A stretch of 64,000 bases of DNA from an uncultured Gemmiger sp. (GCA_944386225.1 CALXAH010000010.1:1-64000); one strand, 5' to 3'. Positions 16,968 to 27,252 are shown, counted from the first letter of the stretch. Numbers and translations are program-made. The notes: generated from the letters alone by a model not told the origin.

Positions 16968-17303
16968 ATGGAAGCTAGGGCACATCTTCGATACGCCCGC
17001 ATCAGCCCCCGGAAGGTCTCGATCGTGCTGGATCTGATCCGCAATCAGCCTCTGGACAAGGCGCTGGCGATCCTGCAGTACACCCCGAAGGCCGCTTGTG
17101 AGCCCCTTCTGAAGCTGGTGAAGTCTGCTGCCGCGAACGCGGAAACCAACCACAACATGGACAAGAACAACCTGTACGTGGCCGAGTGCTTTGTCACCCC
17201 CGGTCCCACCCTGAAGCGCATCATGCCCCGCGCCCAGGGCCGTGCCTACCGCATCCTGAAGCGGACCAGCCACGTGACCGTCGTTCTGAAAGAGAAAGAG
17301 TAA
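16968..17303 (+). CDS. rplV: 50S ribosomal protein L22
   Basis: 111 residues. Lines the exit tunnel opposite L4; the beta-hairpin tip ([19 protein letters not shown]) is present. Start follows GAGAAGGAGGAACACAACC. Confidence 0.97.
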   Translation: MEARAHLRYARISPRKVSIVLDLIRNQPLDKALAILQYTPKAACEPLLKLVKSAAANAETNHNMDKNNLYVAECFVTPGPTLKRIMPRAQGRAYRILKRTSHVTVVLKEKE

Positions 17304-17317
17304 GGAGGAGGTAAACA

Positions 17318-18004
17318 ATGGGCCAGAAAGTCAATCCCCACGGTCTGCGCGTGGGCGTAATTAAAGATTGGGACAGCCGCTGGTTTACTTCCAAGAAGGA
17401 GTTCGGCGACACCCTGGTCGAGGATTACAAGATCCGTAAGACCCTGAAGAAGCAGCTGTTCGACGCGGGCCTGCCCAAGATCGAGATCGAGCGCACCGTA
17501 GACAACCAGACCGGCGCTCCGAAGGTTCGCATCAACCTGTACTGCGCCAAGCCCGGCATGGTGATCGGCAAGGGCGGCGCCGAGATCGAGAAGCTCCGCG
17601 TTCAGCTGGAGAAGATGATCGGCAAGAGCGTCAACCTGAACATCGTGGAAGTCAAGAACATGGACACCAACGCTCAGCTGGTGGCCGAGAACATCGCCGC
17701 TCAGCTGGAGCGCCGCATCGGCTTCCGCCGCGCGATGAAGCAGTGCATGGGCCGCGCTATGCAGCGCGGGGCCAAGGGCATCAAGACCCAGGTTTCCGGC
17801 CGTCTGGGCGGCGCGGACATCGCCCGCACCGAGCACTACCATGAGGGCACCATCCCCCTGCAGACCCTGCGTGCCGACATCGACTACGGCTTCGCTGAGG
17901 CCGACACCACCTACGGCAAGATCGGCGTCAAGGTCTGGATCTACAAGGGTGAGGTTCTGAAGGGCGCCAAGCCCGCATCCCGCAAGGAAGGAGGCAACAA
18001 GTAA
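17318..18004 (+). CDS. rpsC: 30S ribosomal protein S3
   Basis: 228 residues. KH domain with the loop [19 protein letters not shown]; part of the mRNA entry helicase with S4 and S5. The stop overlaps rplP by one base (TAATG). Confidence 0.98.
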   Translation: MGQKVNPHGLRVGVIKDWDSRWFTSKKEFGDTLVEDYKIRKTLKKQLFDAGLPKIEIERTVDNQTGAPKVRINLYCAKPGMVIGKGGAEIEKLRVQLEKMIGKSVNLNIVEVKNMDTNAQLVAENIAAQLERRIGFRRAMKQCMGRAMQRGAKGIKTQVSGRLGGADIARTEHYHEGTIPLQTLRADIDYGFAEADTTYGKIGVKVWIYKGEVLKGAKPASRKEGGNK

Positions 18005-18426
18005 TGTTACTGCCTAAGCGCGTTAAATACCGCCGCGTCCATCGCGGCCGCATGACCGGTAAGGCCATGCGCGGCAACACCGTCAACCAGGGCCAGTACG
18101 GCCTTGTTGCCCTCGAGCCCGGCTGGATCGACAGCCGCCAGATCGAGGCCGCCCGTATCGCCATGACCCGTTACATCAAGCGTGGCGGTAAGGTTTGGAT
18201 CAAGATCTTCCCCGACAAGCCCGTTACCGAGAAGCCGGCCGAGACCCGCATGGGTTCCGGTAAAGGTTCTCCGGAGTACTGGGTGGCCGTGGTCAAGCCC
18301 GGCCGCGTGCTGTTCGAGCTGGCCGATGTGGATGAGGCCATTGCCCGCGAGGCGCTGCGCCTGGCTATGCACAAGCTGCCGGTCAAGTGCAAATTCGCAA
18401 AGCGTGAAGAGGAGGTTGAAGCCTGA
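18004..18426 (+). CDS. rplP: 50S ribosomal protein L16
   Basis: 140 residues. Opens [20 protein letters not shown]; contacts tRNA in A and P sites. Overlaps both neighbours by one base, so rpsC-rplP-rpmC are tightly coupled. Confidence 0.97.
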   Translation: MLLPKRVKYRRVHRGRMTGKAMRGNTVNQGQYGLVALEPGWIDSRQIEAARIAMTRYIKRGGKVWIKIFPDKPVTEKPAETRMGSGKGSPEYWVAVVKPGRVLFELADVDEAIAREALRLAMHKLPVKCKFAKREEEVEA

Positions 18427-18611
18427 TGAAAGCCGCAGAACTGCGTGATATGTCCAGTGCCGAGCTGAACAAGAAGCTGGCTGAGCTGAAAGAAGAGCTG
18501 TTCAACCTGCGCTTCCAGCACACCATCAATCAGCTGGACAACCCCGGCCGTATGGAGATCGTCCGCAAGGACATCGCCCGCGTGCTGACCGTCCTGGCGG
18601 AGAAAGCGTGA
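18426..18611 (+). CDS. rpmC: 50S ribosomal protein L29
   Basis: 61 residues, two-helix protein at the exit site. Sequence typical: [35 protein letters not shown]. Coupled to rplP through TGATG. Confidence 0.96.
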   Translation: MKAAELRDMSSAELNKKLAELKEELFNLRFQHTINQLDNPGRMEIVRKDIARVLTVLAEKA

Positions 18612-18624
18612 GGAGGAGTAAACG

Positions 18625-18879
18625 ATGGAACGCAATTTGAGAAAGACCCGTGTGGGCACCGTTGTCTCCGATAAGATGGACAAAACCATCGTCGTGGCCG
18701 TCAAGGACAGCGTTCAGCATCCCCTGTACAAGAAGATCCTGAAGCGCACCGTCAAGTTCAAGGCGCATGACGAAAAGAACGAGTGCCGCGTGGGCGACCG
18801 CGTGCGCATCATGGAGACCCGCCCCCTGTCCAAGGACAAGCGGTGGCGCCTGGTCGAGATCGTAGAAAAGGCGAAATAA
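18625..18879 (+). CDS. rpsQ: 30S ribosomal protein S17
   Basis: 84 residues, OB fold, early 16S rRNA binder. Opens [20 protein letters not shown] and contains the [19 protein letters not shown] motif. Confidence 0.97.
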   Translation: MERNLRKTRVGTVVSDKMDKTIVVAVKDSVQHPLYKKILKRTVKFKAHDEKNECRVGDRVRIMETRPLSKDKRWRLVEIVEKAK

Positions 18880-18909
18880 GCCTGATACTTTGAAAAGGAG
18901 GATCTGGCA

Positions 18910-19278
18910 ATGGTTCAGATGCAAACGTATCTCAAAGTGGCCGACAACACCGGTGCCAAGGAGTTAATGTGCATCCGTGTGCTGGGCGGCTCCCGCAAGA
19001 GATATGCCAACATCGGCGACGTCGTGGTGGCTTCCGTCAAGAAGGCGGCCCCGGGCGGCACCGTGAAGAAGGGCGACGTGGTCAAGGCTGTGATCGTTCG
19101 CAGCAAGCATGGCCTGCGCCGCGAGGACGGCAGCTACATCCGTTTCGACGAGAACGCCGCCGTTATCATCCGTGACGACAAGAATCCGCGAGGCACCCGT
19201 ATCTTTGGGCCCGTGGCGCGCGAGCTGCGCGAGAACGGCTACCTGAAGATCCTGAGCCTGGCTCCCGAATCGCTGTAA
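18910..19278 (+). CDS. rplN: 50S ribosomal protein L14
   Basis: 122 residues. Opens [19 protein letters not shown], ends ILSLAPESL; contacts 16S rRNA helix 14 and is the docking site of silencing factor RsfS. AAAAGGAGGATCTGGCA precedes the ATG. Confidence 0.97.
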   Translation: MVQMQTYLKVADNTGAKELMCIRVLGGSRKRYANIGDVVVASVKKAAPGGTVKKGDVVKAVIVRSKHGLRREDGSYIRFDENAAVIIRDDKNPRGTRIFGPVARELRENGYLKILSLAPESL

Positions 19279-19291
19279 GGAGGTTTTAAGA

Positions 19292-19606
19292 ATGAACAAT
19301 CTTCATGTTAAAACCGGCGACACCGTTATGATCATCAGCGGCAAGGACAAGGGCCAGACCGGCAAGGTGCTCGCTGTGAGCCCCAAGGAGGGCAAGGTCA
19401 TCGTTGAAGGCCGCAACATGGTTACCAAGCACGTCAAGCCTCGCCGTCAGGGCGAGCAGGGCGGCATCGTGAAGGCCGAGGGCGCTATGTATGCCTGCAA
19501 GGTCATGCCCGTATGCCCCAAGTGCGGCAAGGCCACCCGCGTGGCCCACTCCGTCAAGGACGGCAAGAATGTGCGCGTGTGCCGCAAGTGCGGCGCCGAG
19601 CTGTAA
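19292..19606 (+). CDS. rplX: 50S ribosomal protein L24, zinc form
   Basis: 104 residues. N-terminal KOW motif (GDTVMIISGKDKGQTGKVL). The C-terminal part has two CxxC pairs (CPKCGK and CRKCGA), so this is the zinc-binding variant of L24. Confidence 0.97.
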   Translation: MNNLHVKTGDTVMIISGKDKGQTGKVLAVSPKEGKVIVEGRNMVTKHVKPRRQGEQGGIVKAEGAMYACKVMPVCPKCGKATRVAHSVKDGKNVRVCRKCGAEL

Positions 19607-19622
19607 GGGAGGTAAGTGACAC

Positions 19623-20162
19623 ATGGCACGTTTGAAAGAAAAGTATGTGAATGAAGTCGCTCCCGCCCTGATGAGCAAGTTTGGGTACAAGAGCGTGATG
19701 CAGATCCCCAAGCTGGATAAGGTCGTTGTCAACGTTGGCTGCGGCGACGCCAAGGACAACGTCAAGATGATGGACGCCATCCTGAGCGATCTGGCTCAGA
19801 TCACCGGCCAGAAGGCCGTGGTCTGCCGCGCCAAGAAGAGCGTTGCGAACTTCAAGCTGCGCGAAGGCATGCCCATCGGCGCGAAGGTCACCCTGCGCGG
19901 CGAGCGTATGTACGAGTTCGTGGATCGTCTGTTCAGCGTGGCTCTGCCCCGCGTGCGTGACTTCCGCGGCATCAACGGCAACTCCTTCGACGGCCGCGGC
20001 AACTACGCCGTGGGCATCAAGGAGCAGCTGATCTTCCCTGAGATCGATTACGAAAAGATCGACGCGGTGCGCGGCATGGACATCTGCTTCGTCACCACCG
20101 CCAACACCGACGAAGAGGCCAAGGAGCTGCTGAAGGCTCTGGGCGCCCCCTTCGCCAACTAA
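19623..20162 (+). CDS. rplE: 50S ribosomal protein L5
   Basis: 179 residues. Binds 5S rRNA and forms a bridge to the small-subunit head. Typical blocks: [60 protein letters not shown]. Confidence 0.97.
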   Translation: MARLKEKYVNEVAPALMSKFGYKSVMQIPKLDKVVVNVGCGDAKDNVKMMDAILSDLAQITGQKAVVCRAKKSVANFKLREGMPIGAKVTLRGERMYEFVDRLFSVALPRVRDFRGINGNSFDGRGNYAVGIKEQLIFPEIDYEKIDAVRGMDICFVTTANTDEEAKELLKALGAPFAN

Positions 20163-20177
20163 GGGAGGAAACGCACG

Positions 20178-20363
20178 ATGGCTAAGACTTCTATGAAAAT
20201 CAAGCAGCAGCGCGAGCCCAAGTTCTCTACCCGCGCCTACAACCGCTGCAAAATCTGCGGCCGTCCCCACGCCTACCTGCGCAAGTACGGCATCTGCCGT
20301 ATCTGCTTCCGTGAGCTCGCTTACAAGGGCGAGATCCCCGGCGTGAAGAAAGCCAGCTGGTAA
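20178..20363 (+). CDS. rpsZ: 30S ribosomal protein S14, zinc type (type Z)
   Basis: 61 residues with the [20 protein letters not shown] zinc ribbon, the short C+ form usual in Gram-positives. A 71-bp spacer precedes rpsH and holds a short inverted repeat (CGGC...GCCG). Confidence 0.97.
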   Translation: MAKTSMKIKQQREPKFSTRAYNRCKICGRPHAYLRKYGICRICFRELAYKGEIPGVKKASW

Positions 20364-20434
20364 ATTCGGCTTTTACCAAACAGGCCGAAACAGCCTGAAA
20401 TTACGAAACGAAGAACCTTAAGGAGGTTAGTGGC

Positions 20435-20833
20435 ATGCAAATCACCGATCCTATCGCGGACCTGCTCACCCGCATCCGCAACGCCAGCACTGCCAAACAC
20501 CCTTCTGTCGAAGTTCCCGCTTCCAACCTGAAAAAGGCAATTTGCCAGATCCTGGTTGACGAGGGCTACATCAAGGGTGTGCAGATGATCGAAGACAACA
20601 AGCAGGGGACCCTGCGCCTGACCCTGAAGTATCAGGAGAACGGCGCCCCCGTTATCTCCGGCCTGCGCCGCGTGTCCAAGCCTGGCCTGCGCATCTACAC
20701 CAACTGCGAAGATATGCCCCGGGTCATGAAGGGCCTGGGCACCGCGATCATCTCCACTTCTAAAGGCGTCATGACCGACAAGGCTGCCCGCGCTGCCAAC
20801 GTCGGCGGTGAAGTTCTCGCCTTTGTGTGGTAA
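20435..20833 (+). CDS. rpsH: 30S ribosomal protein S8
   Basis: 132 residues. Opens [17 protein letters not shown] and ends with the S8 signature [10 protein letters not shown]8 represses the spc operon in E. coli; no obvious mimic of its site is seen here. Ribosome-binding site TTAAGGAGG. Confidence 0.97.
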   Translation: MQITDPIADLLTRIRNASTAKHPSVEVPASNLKKAICQILVDEGYIKGVQMIEDNKQGTLRLTLKYQENGAPVISGLRRVSKPGLRIYTNCEDMPRVMKGLGTAIISTSKGVMTDKAARAANVGGEVLAFVW

Positions 20834-20850
20834 GAAAGGGGTATAAGACA

Positions 20851-21393
20851 ATGTCGAGAATTGGAAGAAAACCCATCGTCATCCCCGCCGGCGTGGAAGT
20901 TGCCGTTGAGGGCAACGCCATCACGGTGAAGGGCCCCAAGGGTACCCTGCATTCCAACTTCCACCCCCTCATGACCGTTAAGGTCGAGGGCAGCGAAGTT
21001 CTGGTTACCCGCCCCAATGACGAGAAGCAGGCCCGCAGCCTGCACGGCCTGACCCGCACCAACATCAGCAACATGGTGGAAGGTGTTGTGAACGGCTTCG
21101 AGAAGAAGCTGGAAGTGCAGGGCGTTGGCTACCGTGTGTCCAAGCAGGGCACCGACCTGGTGATGAACCTGGGCTACAGCCATCAGGTCATCGTCAGCGA
21201 GACCGACGACATCAAGATCGACGCTCCCGATGCCAACACCATCATCATCAAGGGCATCGACAAGCAGAAGGTCGGCCAGTTCGCGGCGGAAGTCCGCGAG
21301 AAGCGTCCGCCTGAGCCGTACAAGGGCAAGGGCATCCGCTATGCGGGCGAGCACATCATCCGCAAAGAGGGCAAAGCCGGTAAGGGCAAATAA
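20851..21393 (+). CDS. rplF: 50S ribosomal protein L6
   Basis: 180 residues. Start at 20851 (MSRIGRKPIVIPAGV) is the family start, with AGAAAGGGG upstream; an in-frame upstream ATG would overlap rpsH. C-terminal PEPYKGKGIRYAGE signature present. Confidence 0.97.
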   Translation: MSRIGRKPIVIPAGVEVAVEGNAITVKGPKGTLHSNFHPLMTVKVEGSEVLVTRPNDEKQARSLHGLTRTNISNMVEGVVNGFEKKLEVQGVGYRVSKQGTDLVMNLGYSHQVIVSETDDIKIDAPDANTIIIKGIDKQKVGQFAAEVREKRPPEPYKGKGIRYAGEHIIRKEGKAGKGK

Positions 21394-21411
21394 GGGAAGG
21401 AGTGAAAGACA

Positions 21412-21771
21412 ATGGTTAATAAACCTGATAAGAACGTTGCGCGTCTGCGCCGTCACCGCCGTGTGCGCGGTAAGATCAGCGGCACCGCTGAGCGGCCCCG
21501 TCTGGATGTATTCCGCTCCTCCAAGCACATCTACGCCCAGATCATCGACGATGTGGCCGGCGTCACCCTGTGCAGCGCGTCCACCATGGACAAGGACTTC
21601 GAGGGCTTCGGCGGCAACATCGAAGCTGCCGGCAAGATCGGCCGCAAGATCGCTGAGCGCGCTCTGGAAAAAGGCATCAAGGTCGTCGTGTTCGACCGCG
21701 GCGGCTTCGTGTACCACGGCCGCGTGAAAGCTCTGGCTGAGGGCGCCCGCGAAGGCGGCCTGCAGCTGTAA
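21412..21771 (+). CDS. rplR: 50S ribosomal protein L18
   Basis: 119 residues. 5S rRNA-binding protein with [20 protein letters not shown] and the C-terminal [24 protein letters not shown] end (here [15 protein letters not shown]). Confidence 0.97.
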   Translation: MVNKPDKNVARLRRHRRVRGKISGTAERPRLDVFRSSKHIYAQIIDDVAGVTLCSASTMDKDFEGFGGNIEAAGKIGRKIAERALEKGIKVVVFDRGGFVYHGRVKALAEGAREGGLQL

Positions 21772-21785
21772 GGAGGAGGATACAG

Positions 21786-22289
21786 ATGGAAAGAAGAAAT
21801 CGTGAAGTCGATGACGGCATGCTGGAAAAAGTCGTCGCCATCAACCGCGTATCCAAGACCGTCAAAGGTGGCCGCGTAATGAAGTTCAGCGCCCTGGTCG
21901 TTGTGGGCGACGGCAAAGGCACCATCGGTTTTGGCATGGGCAAGGCCGGTGAGGTTCCCGAAGCGATCCGCAAGGGCCTTGAGGCTGCCAAGAAGAACAT
22001 GCACAAGATTGCCATGAAGGGCACCACCATCCCCCACGAGATCGTGGGCGAGTTCGGCGCCGGCCGCGTGCTGATGCGTCCGGCTCCCGAAGGCACCGGC
22101 GTTATCGCCGGCGGCCCGGTGCGTGCGGTTCTGGAAGCTGCCGGCATCAAGGACATCCGTACCAAGAGCCTGCGCTCCAACAACCCCTGCAACGTGGTCA
22201 CCGCCACCTTCAACGGCCTGTGCAGCCTGGTCAGCGCTGAGGAAGTGGCTGCCAAGCGCGGCAAGACCGTGAAAGAACTGTTTGAGTAA
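21786..22289 (+). CDS. rpsE: 30S ribosomal protein S5
   Basis: 167 residues. Typical dsRNA-binding start ([20 protein letters not shown]), then [21 protein letters not shown]; site of spectinomycin-resistance changes elsewhere. Confidence 0.97.
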   Translation: MERRNREVDDGMLEKVVAINRVSKTVKGGRVMKFSALVVVGDGKGTIGFGMGKAGEVPEAIRKGLEAAKKNMHKIAMKGTTIPHEIVGEFGAGRVLMRPAPEGTGVIAGGPVRAVLEAAGIKDIRTKSLRSNNPCNVVTATFNGLCSLVSAEEVAAKRGKTVKELFE

Positions 22290-22303
22290 GGAGGCAGCTA
22301 ACA

Positions 22304-22531
22304 ATGGCAGAAACCAAGAAGCCCGCGGCGAAGAAGCCCGCTGTTAAGAAGGCTGCCAGCCTGACCATCAAGCTGACCCGCAGCCTGTCCGGCCGCAGCG
22401 AAAAGCAGATCGCCACCGCCCAGAGCCTGGGCCTGAAGAAGATCGGCGATGTGACCGTGCAGCCCGACAACGCCCAGACCAACGGCAAGATCGCCAAGAT
22501 CAGCCACCTGGTTCTGGTCACCAAAGCGTAA
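22304..22531 (+). CDS. rpmD: 50S ribosomal protein L30 with Lys/Ala-rich N-terminal extension
   Basis: 75 residues. The L30 core ([20 protein letters not shown] ... HLVLVTKA) begins near residue 19; the first 18 residues are a Lys/Ala/Pro-rich tail ([17 protein letters not shown]) absent from the usual 58-60-residue protein. The extension is likely disordered and rRNA-binding. Confidence 0.95.
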   Translation: MAETKKPAAKKPAVKKAASLTIKLTRSLSGRSEKQIATAQSLGLKKIGDVTVQPDNAQTNGKIAKISHLVLVTKA

Positions 22532-22551
22532 AGGCAAGGAGGTGCAAGCAC

Positions 22552-22992
22552 ATGAAGCTTCATGAATTAAAGCCCGCGCAGGGCGCGAACACCGCGGCCA
22601 AGCGCAAAGGCCGCGGCCACGGCAGCGGCAACGGCAAGACCGCCGGCTACGGCCACAAGGGCCAGAAAGCCCGCTCCGGCGTCAAGAAGGCCGGCTTCGA
22701 AGGCGGCCAGATGCCTCTGCAGCGTCGTCTGCCCAAGCGCGGTTTCAACAACATTTTCGCCACCGAGTATGCTACCGTTAAGATCAGCGATCTGGACAAG
22801 AAGTTCGCTGAGGGCAGCGTGGTGGACACCCAGGCCCTGCTGGACTGCGGCCTGATCAAGAAGAGCCTGGACGGCGTCAAGGTTCTGGGCAACGGTGAAC
22901 TGACCAAGGCCCTGACCGTAAAGGTCGCCGCCTACACTGCCTCTGCCAAGGAGAAGATCGAAAAGGCGGGCGGAAAGGCCGAGGTGATCTGA
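22552..22992 (+). CDS. rplO: 50S ribosomal protein L15
   Basis: 146 residues. Basic Gly-rich N-terminus ([20 protein letters not shown]) and the [16 protein letters not shown] motif. Its stop is one base before the secY start. Confidence 0.97.
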   Translation: MKLHELKPAQGANTAAKRKGRGHGSGNGKTAGYGHKGQKARSGVKKAGFEGGQMPLQRRLPKRGFNNIFATEYATVKISDLDKKFAEGSVVDTQALLDCGLIKKSLDGVKVLGNGELTKALTVKVAAYTASAKEKIEKAGGKAEVI

Positions 22993-22993
22993 G

Positions 22994-24286
22994 GTGTTTG
23001 AGACGTTCCGCAACGCGTGGAAGGTGGAGGAGCTTCGCAAGCGCATCCTGTATACGCTGCTGATCCTGGTCATCTTCCGCCTGGGCTGTGCGGTGCCGGT
23101 GCCCTACGTGGATGCATCGGTGCTGGACGCCTGGTTCGGCACCGGCAACATGCTGGACTACCTGAACATGATGTCTGGCTCTGCTCTGTCGCAGTGCACG
23201 CTGTTCGCCCTGGGCGTTTCCCCCTACATCAACTCCTCCATCATCATTCAGCTGCTCACGGTGGCCATCCCGGCCCTGGAGCGGCTGAGCAAGGAGGGTG
23301 AAGAGGGCCGCCGCAAACTCACCCGCATCACCAAATACGTCAGCGGCGGCATCGCCCTGGGTATGTCCATCGGTTACTACTTCGTGCTGCGCAACCTGGG
23401 CGCTCTGAGCGTCACCGGCTGGCAGGCCTGGTTCGTGGCCGTGGTCATCATCCTGTGCTTTACGGCCGGCGCGCAGCTGGCTACCTTCCTGGGCGAGCAG
23501 GTTGACAGCAAGGGCATCGGCAACGGTGTTTCCCTGCTGATCTTCACCGGCATTATCGCCAACTGGAGCACCGTGGTCACCGCTGTCAACAGCATCCTGA
23601 CCAAGGCTGCCAGCCAGCCCTTGTACTACCTGGCCTTCCCGGGCGTGGTCATCCTCGCCCTGGCTGCCGTGGTGTTCGTGGTCATCCTGACCAACGCCGA
23701 ACGCCGCCTGCCGGTGCAGTACGCCAAGCGTGTGGTGGGCCGCAAGATGTACGGCGGTCAGTCCAGCCACATTCCCATCAAGGTGAACATGAGCGGCGTT
23801 ATGCCCGTCATCTTCGCCAGCGCCCTGTGCAGCATCCCCGGCACCATCGGCGGGTTCATCAACCTGGACGCCGCTGCCCACCCCTACTGGACCGCGTTCT
23901 TCAACTTCTTCAGTGCCCGCGGCTGGGGCTACATGGTGTTCTACCTGCTGCTGATCATCGGCTTCAACTACTTCTATGTGGCTATCCAGTACAACCCGGT
24001 TGAGATCGCCAACAACCTGCGCCAGAACAACGGCGCGATCCCCGGCTACCGTCCCGGCAAGCCGACCAGCGATTTCATCACCAAGGTACTGGGCAAGATC
24101 ACCCTGGTGGGCGCCCTGTTCCTGGGCGTGGTCGCCGTGCTGCCCATTCTGCTGGGCAACGTGACCGGCCTTCCCATCCAGCTGGGCGGTACCAGCCTGC
24201 TGATCGTGGTAGGCGTGGCCCTGGACACCTCCCGCAGCATGGAAAGCTTCATGGTGATGCGTCACCACAAGGGCTTCCTGCAGTAA
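22994..24286 (+). CDS. secY: preprotein translocase subunit SecY
   Basis: 430-residue channel subunit of the Sec translocon with ten membrane segments. GTG start at 22994, coupled to rplO. Family signatures: MLDYLNMMSGSALSQCTLFA (plug/TM2 region), GVSPYINSSIIIQLL, and the cytosolic loop RRLPVQYAKRVVGRKMYGG that binds the ribosome/SecA. Confidence 0.98.
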   Translation: MFETFRNAWKVEELRKRILYTLLILVIFRLGCAVPVPYVDASVLDAWFGTGNMLDYLNMMSGSALSQCTLFALGVSPYINSSIIIQLLTVAIPALERLSKEGEEGRRKLTRITKYVSGGIALGMSIGYYFVLRNLGALSVTGWQAWFVAVVIILCFTAGAQLATFLGEQVDSKGIGNGVSLLIFTGIIANWSTVVTAVNSILTKAASQPLYYLAFPGVVILALAAVVFVVILTNAERRLPVQYAKRVVGRKMYGGQSSHIPIKVNMSGVMPVIFASALCSIPGTIGGFINLDAAAHPYWTAFFNFFSARGWGYMVFYLLLIIGFNYFYVAIQYNPVEIANNLRQNNGAIPGYRPGKPTSDFITKVLGKITLVGALFLGVVAVLPILLGNVTGLPIQLGGTSLLIVVGVALDTSRSMESFMVMRHHKGFLQ

Positions 24287-24316
24287 ACTAACTATCGAAA
24301 GGGGACGTAAAGCGCT

Positions 24317-24949
24317 ATGAATCTGATTCTGTTGGGCGCCCCGGGCGCCGGCAAAGGCACGCAGGCGGAAGTTGTCTGCGAAAAGCTGAATATTCCCGCC
24401 ATCAGCACGGGTAACATCATCCGCGCGGCAGTCAAGGAAGGCACCGAAATGGGCGTTAAGGCCAAGAGTTACATCGATTCCGGCGCCCTGGTCCCCGACG
24501 ATGTGATCATCGGCATCATCAAGGAGCGCCTGGCTGAGCCCGATTGCCAGAACGGCTTTATCCTGGACGGCGTGCCCCGCACGGTGGCCCAGGCCGAGGC
24601 TCTGGAGACCATGGGCGTGCGCATCGACAAGGTCGTGGACATCGAGGTCGCCGACGAGAAGATCATCGAGCGGCTGAGCGGCCGCCGGGTGTGCAGCGCC
24701 TGCGGCGCTTCCTACCACACCGCCTTCAAACCCAGCAGCCAGCCGGACAAATGTGACCGGTGCGGCGGGGCCCTGATCATCCGCAAGGATGACGAGCCCG
24801 CCACGGTGCTGGAGCGGCTCAAGGTCTATCACGAGATGACCGAGCCCCTGATCGACTTCTACCGCCAGCGGGGTAAGCTGGTGGTGGTGGAAGGCCAGGA
24901 GGAGATCGCCGATACCACCGCGCTGCTGATGAAAGCTCTGGAGGCGTAA
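24317..24949 (+). CDS. adk: adenylate kinase, zinc-containing long form
   Basis: Interconverts AMP + ATP and 2 ADP. P-loop GAPGAGKGTQ (residues 7-16), AMP site (STGNIIRAAVKEGTEMG), and a LID domain with a CxxC...CxxC zinc site (CSACGASYH and CDRCG). 210 residues. Position after secY is the conserved spc-operon order. Confidence 0.97.
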   Translation: MNLILLGAPGAGKGTQAEVVCEKLNIPAISTGNIIRAAVKEGTEMGVKAKSYIDSGALVPDDVIIGIIKERLAEPDCQNGFILDGVPRTVAQAEALETMGVRIDKVVDIEVADEKIIERLSGRRVCSACGASYHTAFKPSSQPDKCDRCGGALIIRKDDEPATVLERLKVYHEMTEPLIDFYRQRGKLVVVEGQEEIADTTALLMKALEA

Positions 24950-24952
24950 ACC

Positions 24953-25726
24953 GTGATCCAGATCAAAAATGCCCACGAACTGGCCGCCATGCGCCGCGCC
25001 TGCGCCATCAGCGCGGCGGCGCTGCGCCTCGCGGGCGAATCCATTGAGGCGGGCATAACCACCGCCGACCTGGATAAGATCCTGTTCGACTATATCAAGG
25101 GCAAGGGCGCCCGCCCCAACTTCAAGGGGCTGTACGGGTTCCCGGGTACCGCCTGCATCAGCATCAACGATGAGGTGATCCACGGCATCCCTTCCCACAA
25201 GCGCCAGATCCGCCCGGGCGATATCGTCAGCATTGACACCGGGGCTGCCATCGACGGCTTCAACGGCGACAACGCCTGCACCTTCGGGTGCGGCAAGATC
25301 GACCTGGAAGCCCAGCGGCTGCTGGACGTCACCCGTGAAAGCCTGCACCGCGGCATTGCCGCTGCGGTGTGCGGCAACCGGGTGGGGGACATCAGCCACG
25401 CGGTACAGTCCTATGTGGAGCAAAACGGCTTTTCGGTCGTGCGCAGCTTTGTGGGCCACGGAGTGGGCCGCGAGCTGCATGAGGACCCGGAGGTCCCCAA
25501 TTTCGGCACCGCCGGCCGGGGCCCCCGCCTTGTGGGCGGGATGACCCTGGCCATCGAGCCGATGGTCAACCAAAAGCATCACTCCGTCATCACGTTACCC
25601 GACGGTTGGACGGTAAAAACGGCGGACGGCGGCCTTTCTGCTCACTTTGAGCACACCGTGGCCATCCTGCCCGCCGGCCCCGAGATCCTGACCCTGGGCT
25701 GGGAGGAGCCGACATGCAGTTTGTAA
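24953..25726 (+). CDS. map: methionine aminopeptidase type I
   Basis: Removes the initiator methionine. Metal ligands of the pita-bread fold are all visible: Asp in SIDTGA, Asp in FNGDNACTF, His in FVGHGVG, Glu in LAIEPM, Glu in AHFEHTV. 257 residues, GTG start three bases after the adk stop. Overlaps the KOW gene by 13 bp. Confidence 0.96.
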   Translation: MIQIKNAHELAAMRRACAISAAALRLAGESIEAGITTADLDKILFDYIKGKGARPNFKGLYGFPGTACISINDEVIHGIPSHKRQIRPGDIVSIDTGAAIDGFNGDNACTFGCGKIDLEAQRLLDVTRESLHRGIAAAVCGNRVGDISHAVQSYVEQNGFSVVRSFVGHGVGRELHEDPEVPNFGTAGRGPRLVGGMTLAIEPMVNQKHHSVITLPDGWTVKTADGGLSAHFEHTVAILPAGPEILTLGWEEPTCSL

Positions 25727-25974
25727 AAGGACAGCTTGTCCGCTCCCTGGCCGGGCGGGATAAGGGCCATACCTTCGCGGTTCTGGCCGTGGAAGGCCAG
25801 ATTCTTCTCCTGGCGGACGGCTCACGCCGCACGCTCTCGAATCCCAAGCGGAAGAAGGAGAGGCATGTGGCCCCCACCGCCACCGTCCTGCAAGGCGAGT
25901 GTCTCGCCGGCGACAATCAGCTCAAAGCCGCCATTGAAGCCTTTGAAGGCCGGGCGGCGTGCGTGAACGCATGA
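25714..25974 (+). CDS. KOW-domain RNA-binding protein
   Basis: 86 residues. The N-terminal half (FVKGQLVRSLAGRDKGHTFAV) is a KOW-type SH3 fold of the kind found in L14e/L27e-like proteins; the middle is basic (RTLSNPKRKKERH). It lies between map and infA and overlaps map, so it is made with the translation machinery. Proteins like this sit at the same place in other Clostridia; the exact role is unknown, ribosome binding is the natural guess. Confidence 0.8.
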   Translation: MQFVKGQLVRSLAGRDKGHTFAVLAVEGQILLLADGSRRTLSNPKRKKERHVAPTATVLQGECLAGDNQLKAAIEAFEGRAACVNA

Positions 25975-25986
25975 GGAGGTAAGAGC

Positions 25987-26205
25987 TTGTCTAAAGAAGA
26001 CGTCATCGAAGTTGAGGGTATCGTGGTCGAGGCTCTGCCCAACGCTACCTTCCGGGTGGAGCTGGAAAACGGCCACCGCCTGCTGGCACACATCTCCGGC
26101 AAACTGCGCACCAACTTCATCCGCATTTTGCCCGGCGATAAGGTCACCCTGGAAATGTCGCCCTATGATCTGACCAAGGGCCGCATCACCTGGCGCTCCA
26201 AGTAA
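25987..26205 (+). CDS. infA: translation initiation factor IF-1
   Basis: 72-residue OB-fold protein that blocks the A site during initiation. Sequence is canonical ([46 protein letters not shown]-like end). The start is TTG at 25987, with GAGGAGGTAAGAGC upstream; no ATG or GTG is available at the family start. Confidence 0.96.
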   Translation: MSKEDVIEVEGIVVEALPNATFRVELENGHRLLAHISGKLRTNFIRILPGDKVTLEMSPYDLTKGRITWRSK

Positions 26206-26234
26206 GGCGCCCTGTCAAAAGGAGGTTTGTCATC

Positions 26235-26348
26235 ATGAAGGTTAAGCCTTCCGTGAAACCCATTTGCGAAAAGTGCAAGGTCATCAAGCGCAAAGGCCGC
26301 GTGATGGTCATCTGCGAAAACCCCAAGCACAAACAGCGCCAGGGCTAA
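26235..26348 (+). CDS. rpmJ: 50S ribosomal protein L36, zinc form
   Basis: 37 residues: [20 protein letters not shown] followed by [17 protein letters not shown]. Ligands C11, C14, C27 and H33 are all kept, so this is the zinc-binding form. Ribosome-binding site AGGAGG at 26219-26225. An 85-bp spacer with GGCC/GGCC pairing precedes rpsM. Confidence 0.97.
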   Translation: MKVKPSVKPICEKCKVIKRKGRVMVICENPKHKQRQG

Positions 26349-26433
26349 GCCCGGCTATGGGGCCAAGTGCGTAGAGTCCCGGCGCAGGCCCCGAGAAGGA
26401 CATGGGATGGAAACTTAGGAGGTTCTAAGAACT

Positions 26434-26805
26434 ATGGCACGTATTGCCGGCGTAGACCTGCCCCGCGAGAAGCGGGTGGAAGTGGGCCTGACCTACATTT
26501 ATGGTATCGGACCCAGCACCGCGAAGAAGATCCTGGAAGGCACCCAGATCGATCCCGACACCCGGGTTAAGGATCTGACCGCCGATCAGGAAGCTCTGAT
26601 CCGCGATTATATCGACAAGAACAACCTGGTTGTGGAAGGCGATCTGCGCCGTCAGGTCGCCCTGGATATCAAGCGTCTGGTAGAAGTCCAGTGCTACCGC
26701 GGCGTCCGTCACCGCAAGGGCCTGCCCGTCCGTGGCCAGCGCACCAAGACCAATGCCCGCACCCGCAAGGGCCCGAAGCGCACGGTCGCCAACAAGAAGA
26801 AGTAA
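26434..26805 (+). CDS. rpsM: 30S ribosomal protein S13
   Basis: 123 residues. [20 protein letters not shown] start and basic C-terminal tail ([20 protein letters not shown]) that reaches the P-site tRNA. Confidence 0.97.
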   Translation: MARIAGVDLPREKRVEVGLTYIYGIGPSTAKKILEGTQIDPDTRVKDLTADQEALIRDYIDKNNLVVEGDLRRQVALDIKRLVEVQCYRGVRHRKGLPVRGQRTKTNARTRKGPKRTVANKKK

Positions 26806-26823
26806 GCACAAGGAGGAACAGAA

Positions 26824-27231
26824 ATGGCAACGAAAGCTGCTGCTAAAAAGGGCGCTGTCCGTACCAAGCGGCGCGAGCGCAAGAACATCGAGCGCGGCGC
26901 GGCCCACATCCAGAGCACCTTCAACAATACCATCGTCACCATCACCGATACGCAGGGCAACACTGTTTCCTGGGCCAGCTCCGGCGGGCTCAACTTCCGC
27001 GGTTCCCGCAAGAGCACTCCGTTCGCCGCTCAGTCTGCTGCTGAGACCGCTGCCCGCGCTGCGATGGAGCATGGCATGAAGACCGTTGAAGTCTACGTCA
27101 AGGGCCCCGGCGCCGGCCGTGAGGCTGCGATCCGCGCCCTGCAGGCCACCGGCCTGGAGGTCAACATGATCAAGGACGTGACCCCGGTCCCCCACAACGG
27201 CTGCCGCCCCCCGAAGCGCCGCCGGATCTGA
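26824..27231 (+). CDS. rpsK: 30S ribosomal protein S11
   Basis: 135 residues. Contains [19 protein letters not shown] and the end [10 protein letters not shown]; platform protein lining the mRNA exit. Confidence 0.97.
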   Translation: MATKAAAKKGAVRTKRRERKNIERGAAHIQSTFNNTIVTITDTQGNTVSWASSGGLNFRGSRKSTPFAAQSAAETAARAAMEHGMKTVEVYVKGPGAGREAAIRALQATGLEVNMIKDVTPVPHNGCRPPKRRRI

Positions 27232-27252
27232 TTGAAAGGAGAACCAACACTT

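Noticed and set aside
22877-25582. A 901-codon open frame on the minus strand across secY, adk and map
   Set aside because: It is opposite well-supported genes, is His/Gly/Asp/Ala-rich and has no motif; high third-position GC produces such antisense frames.
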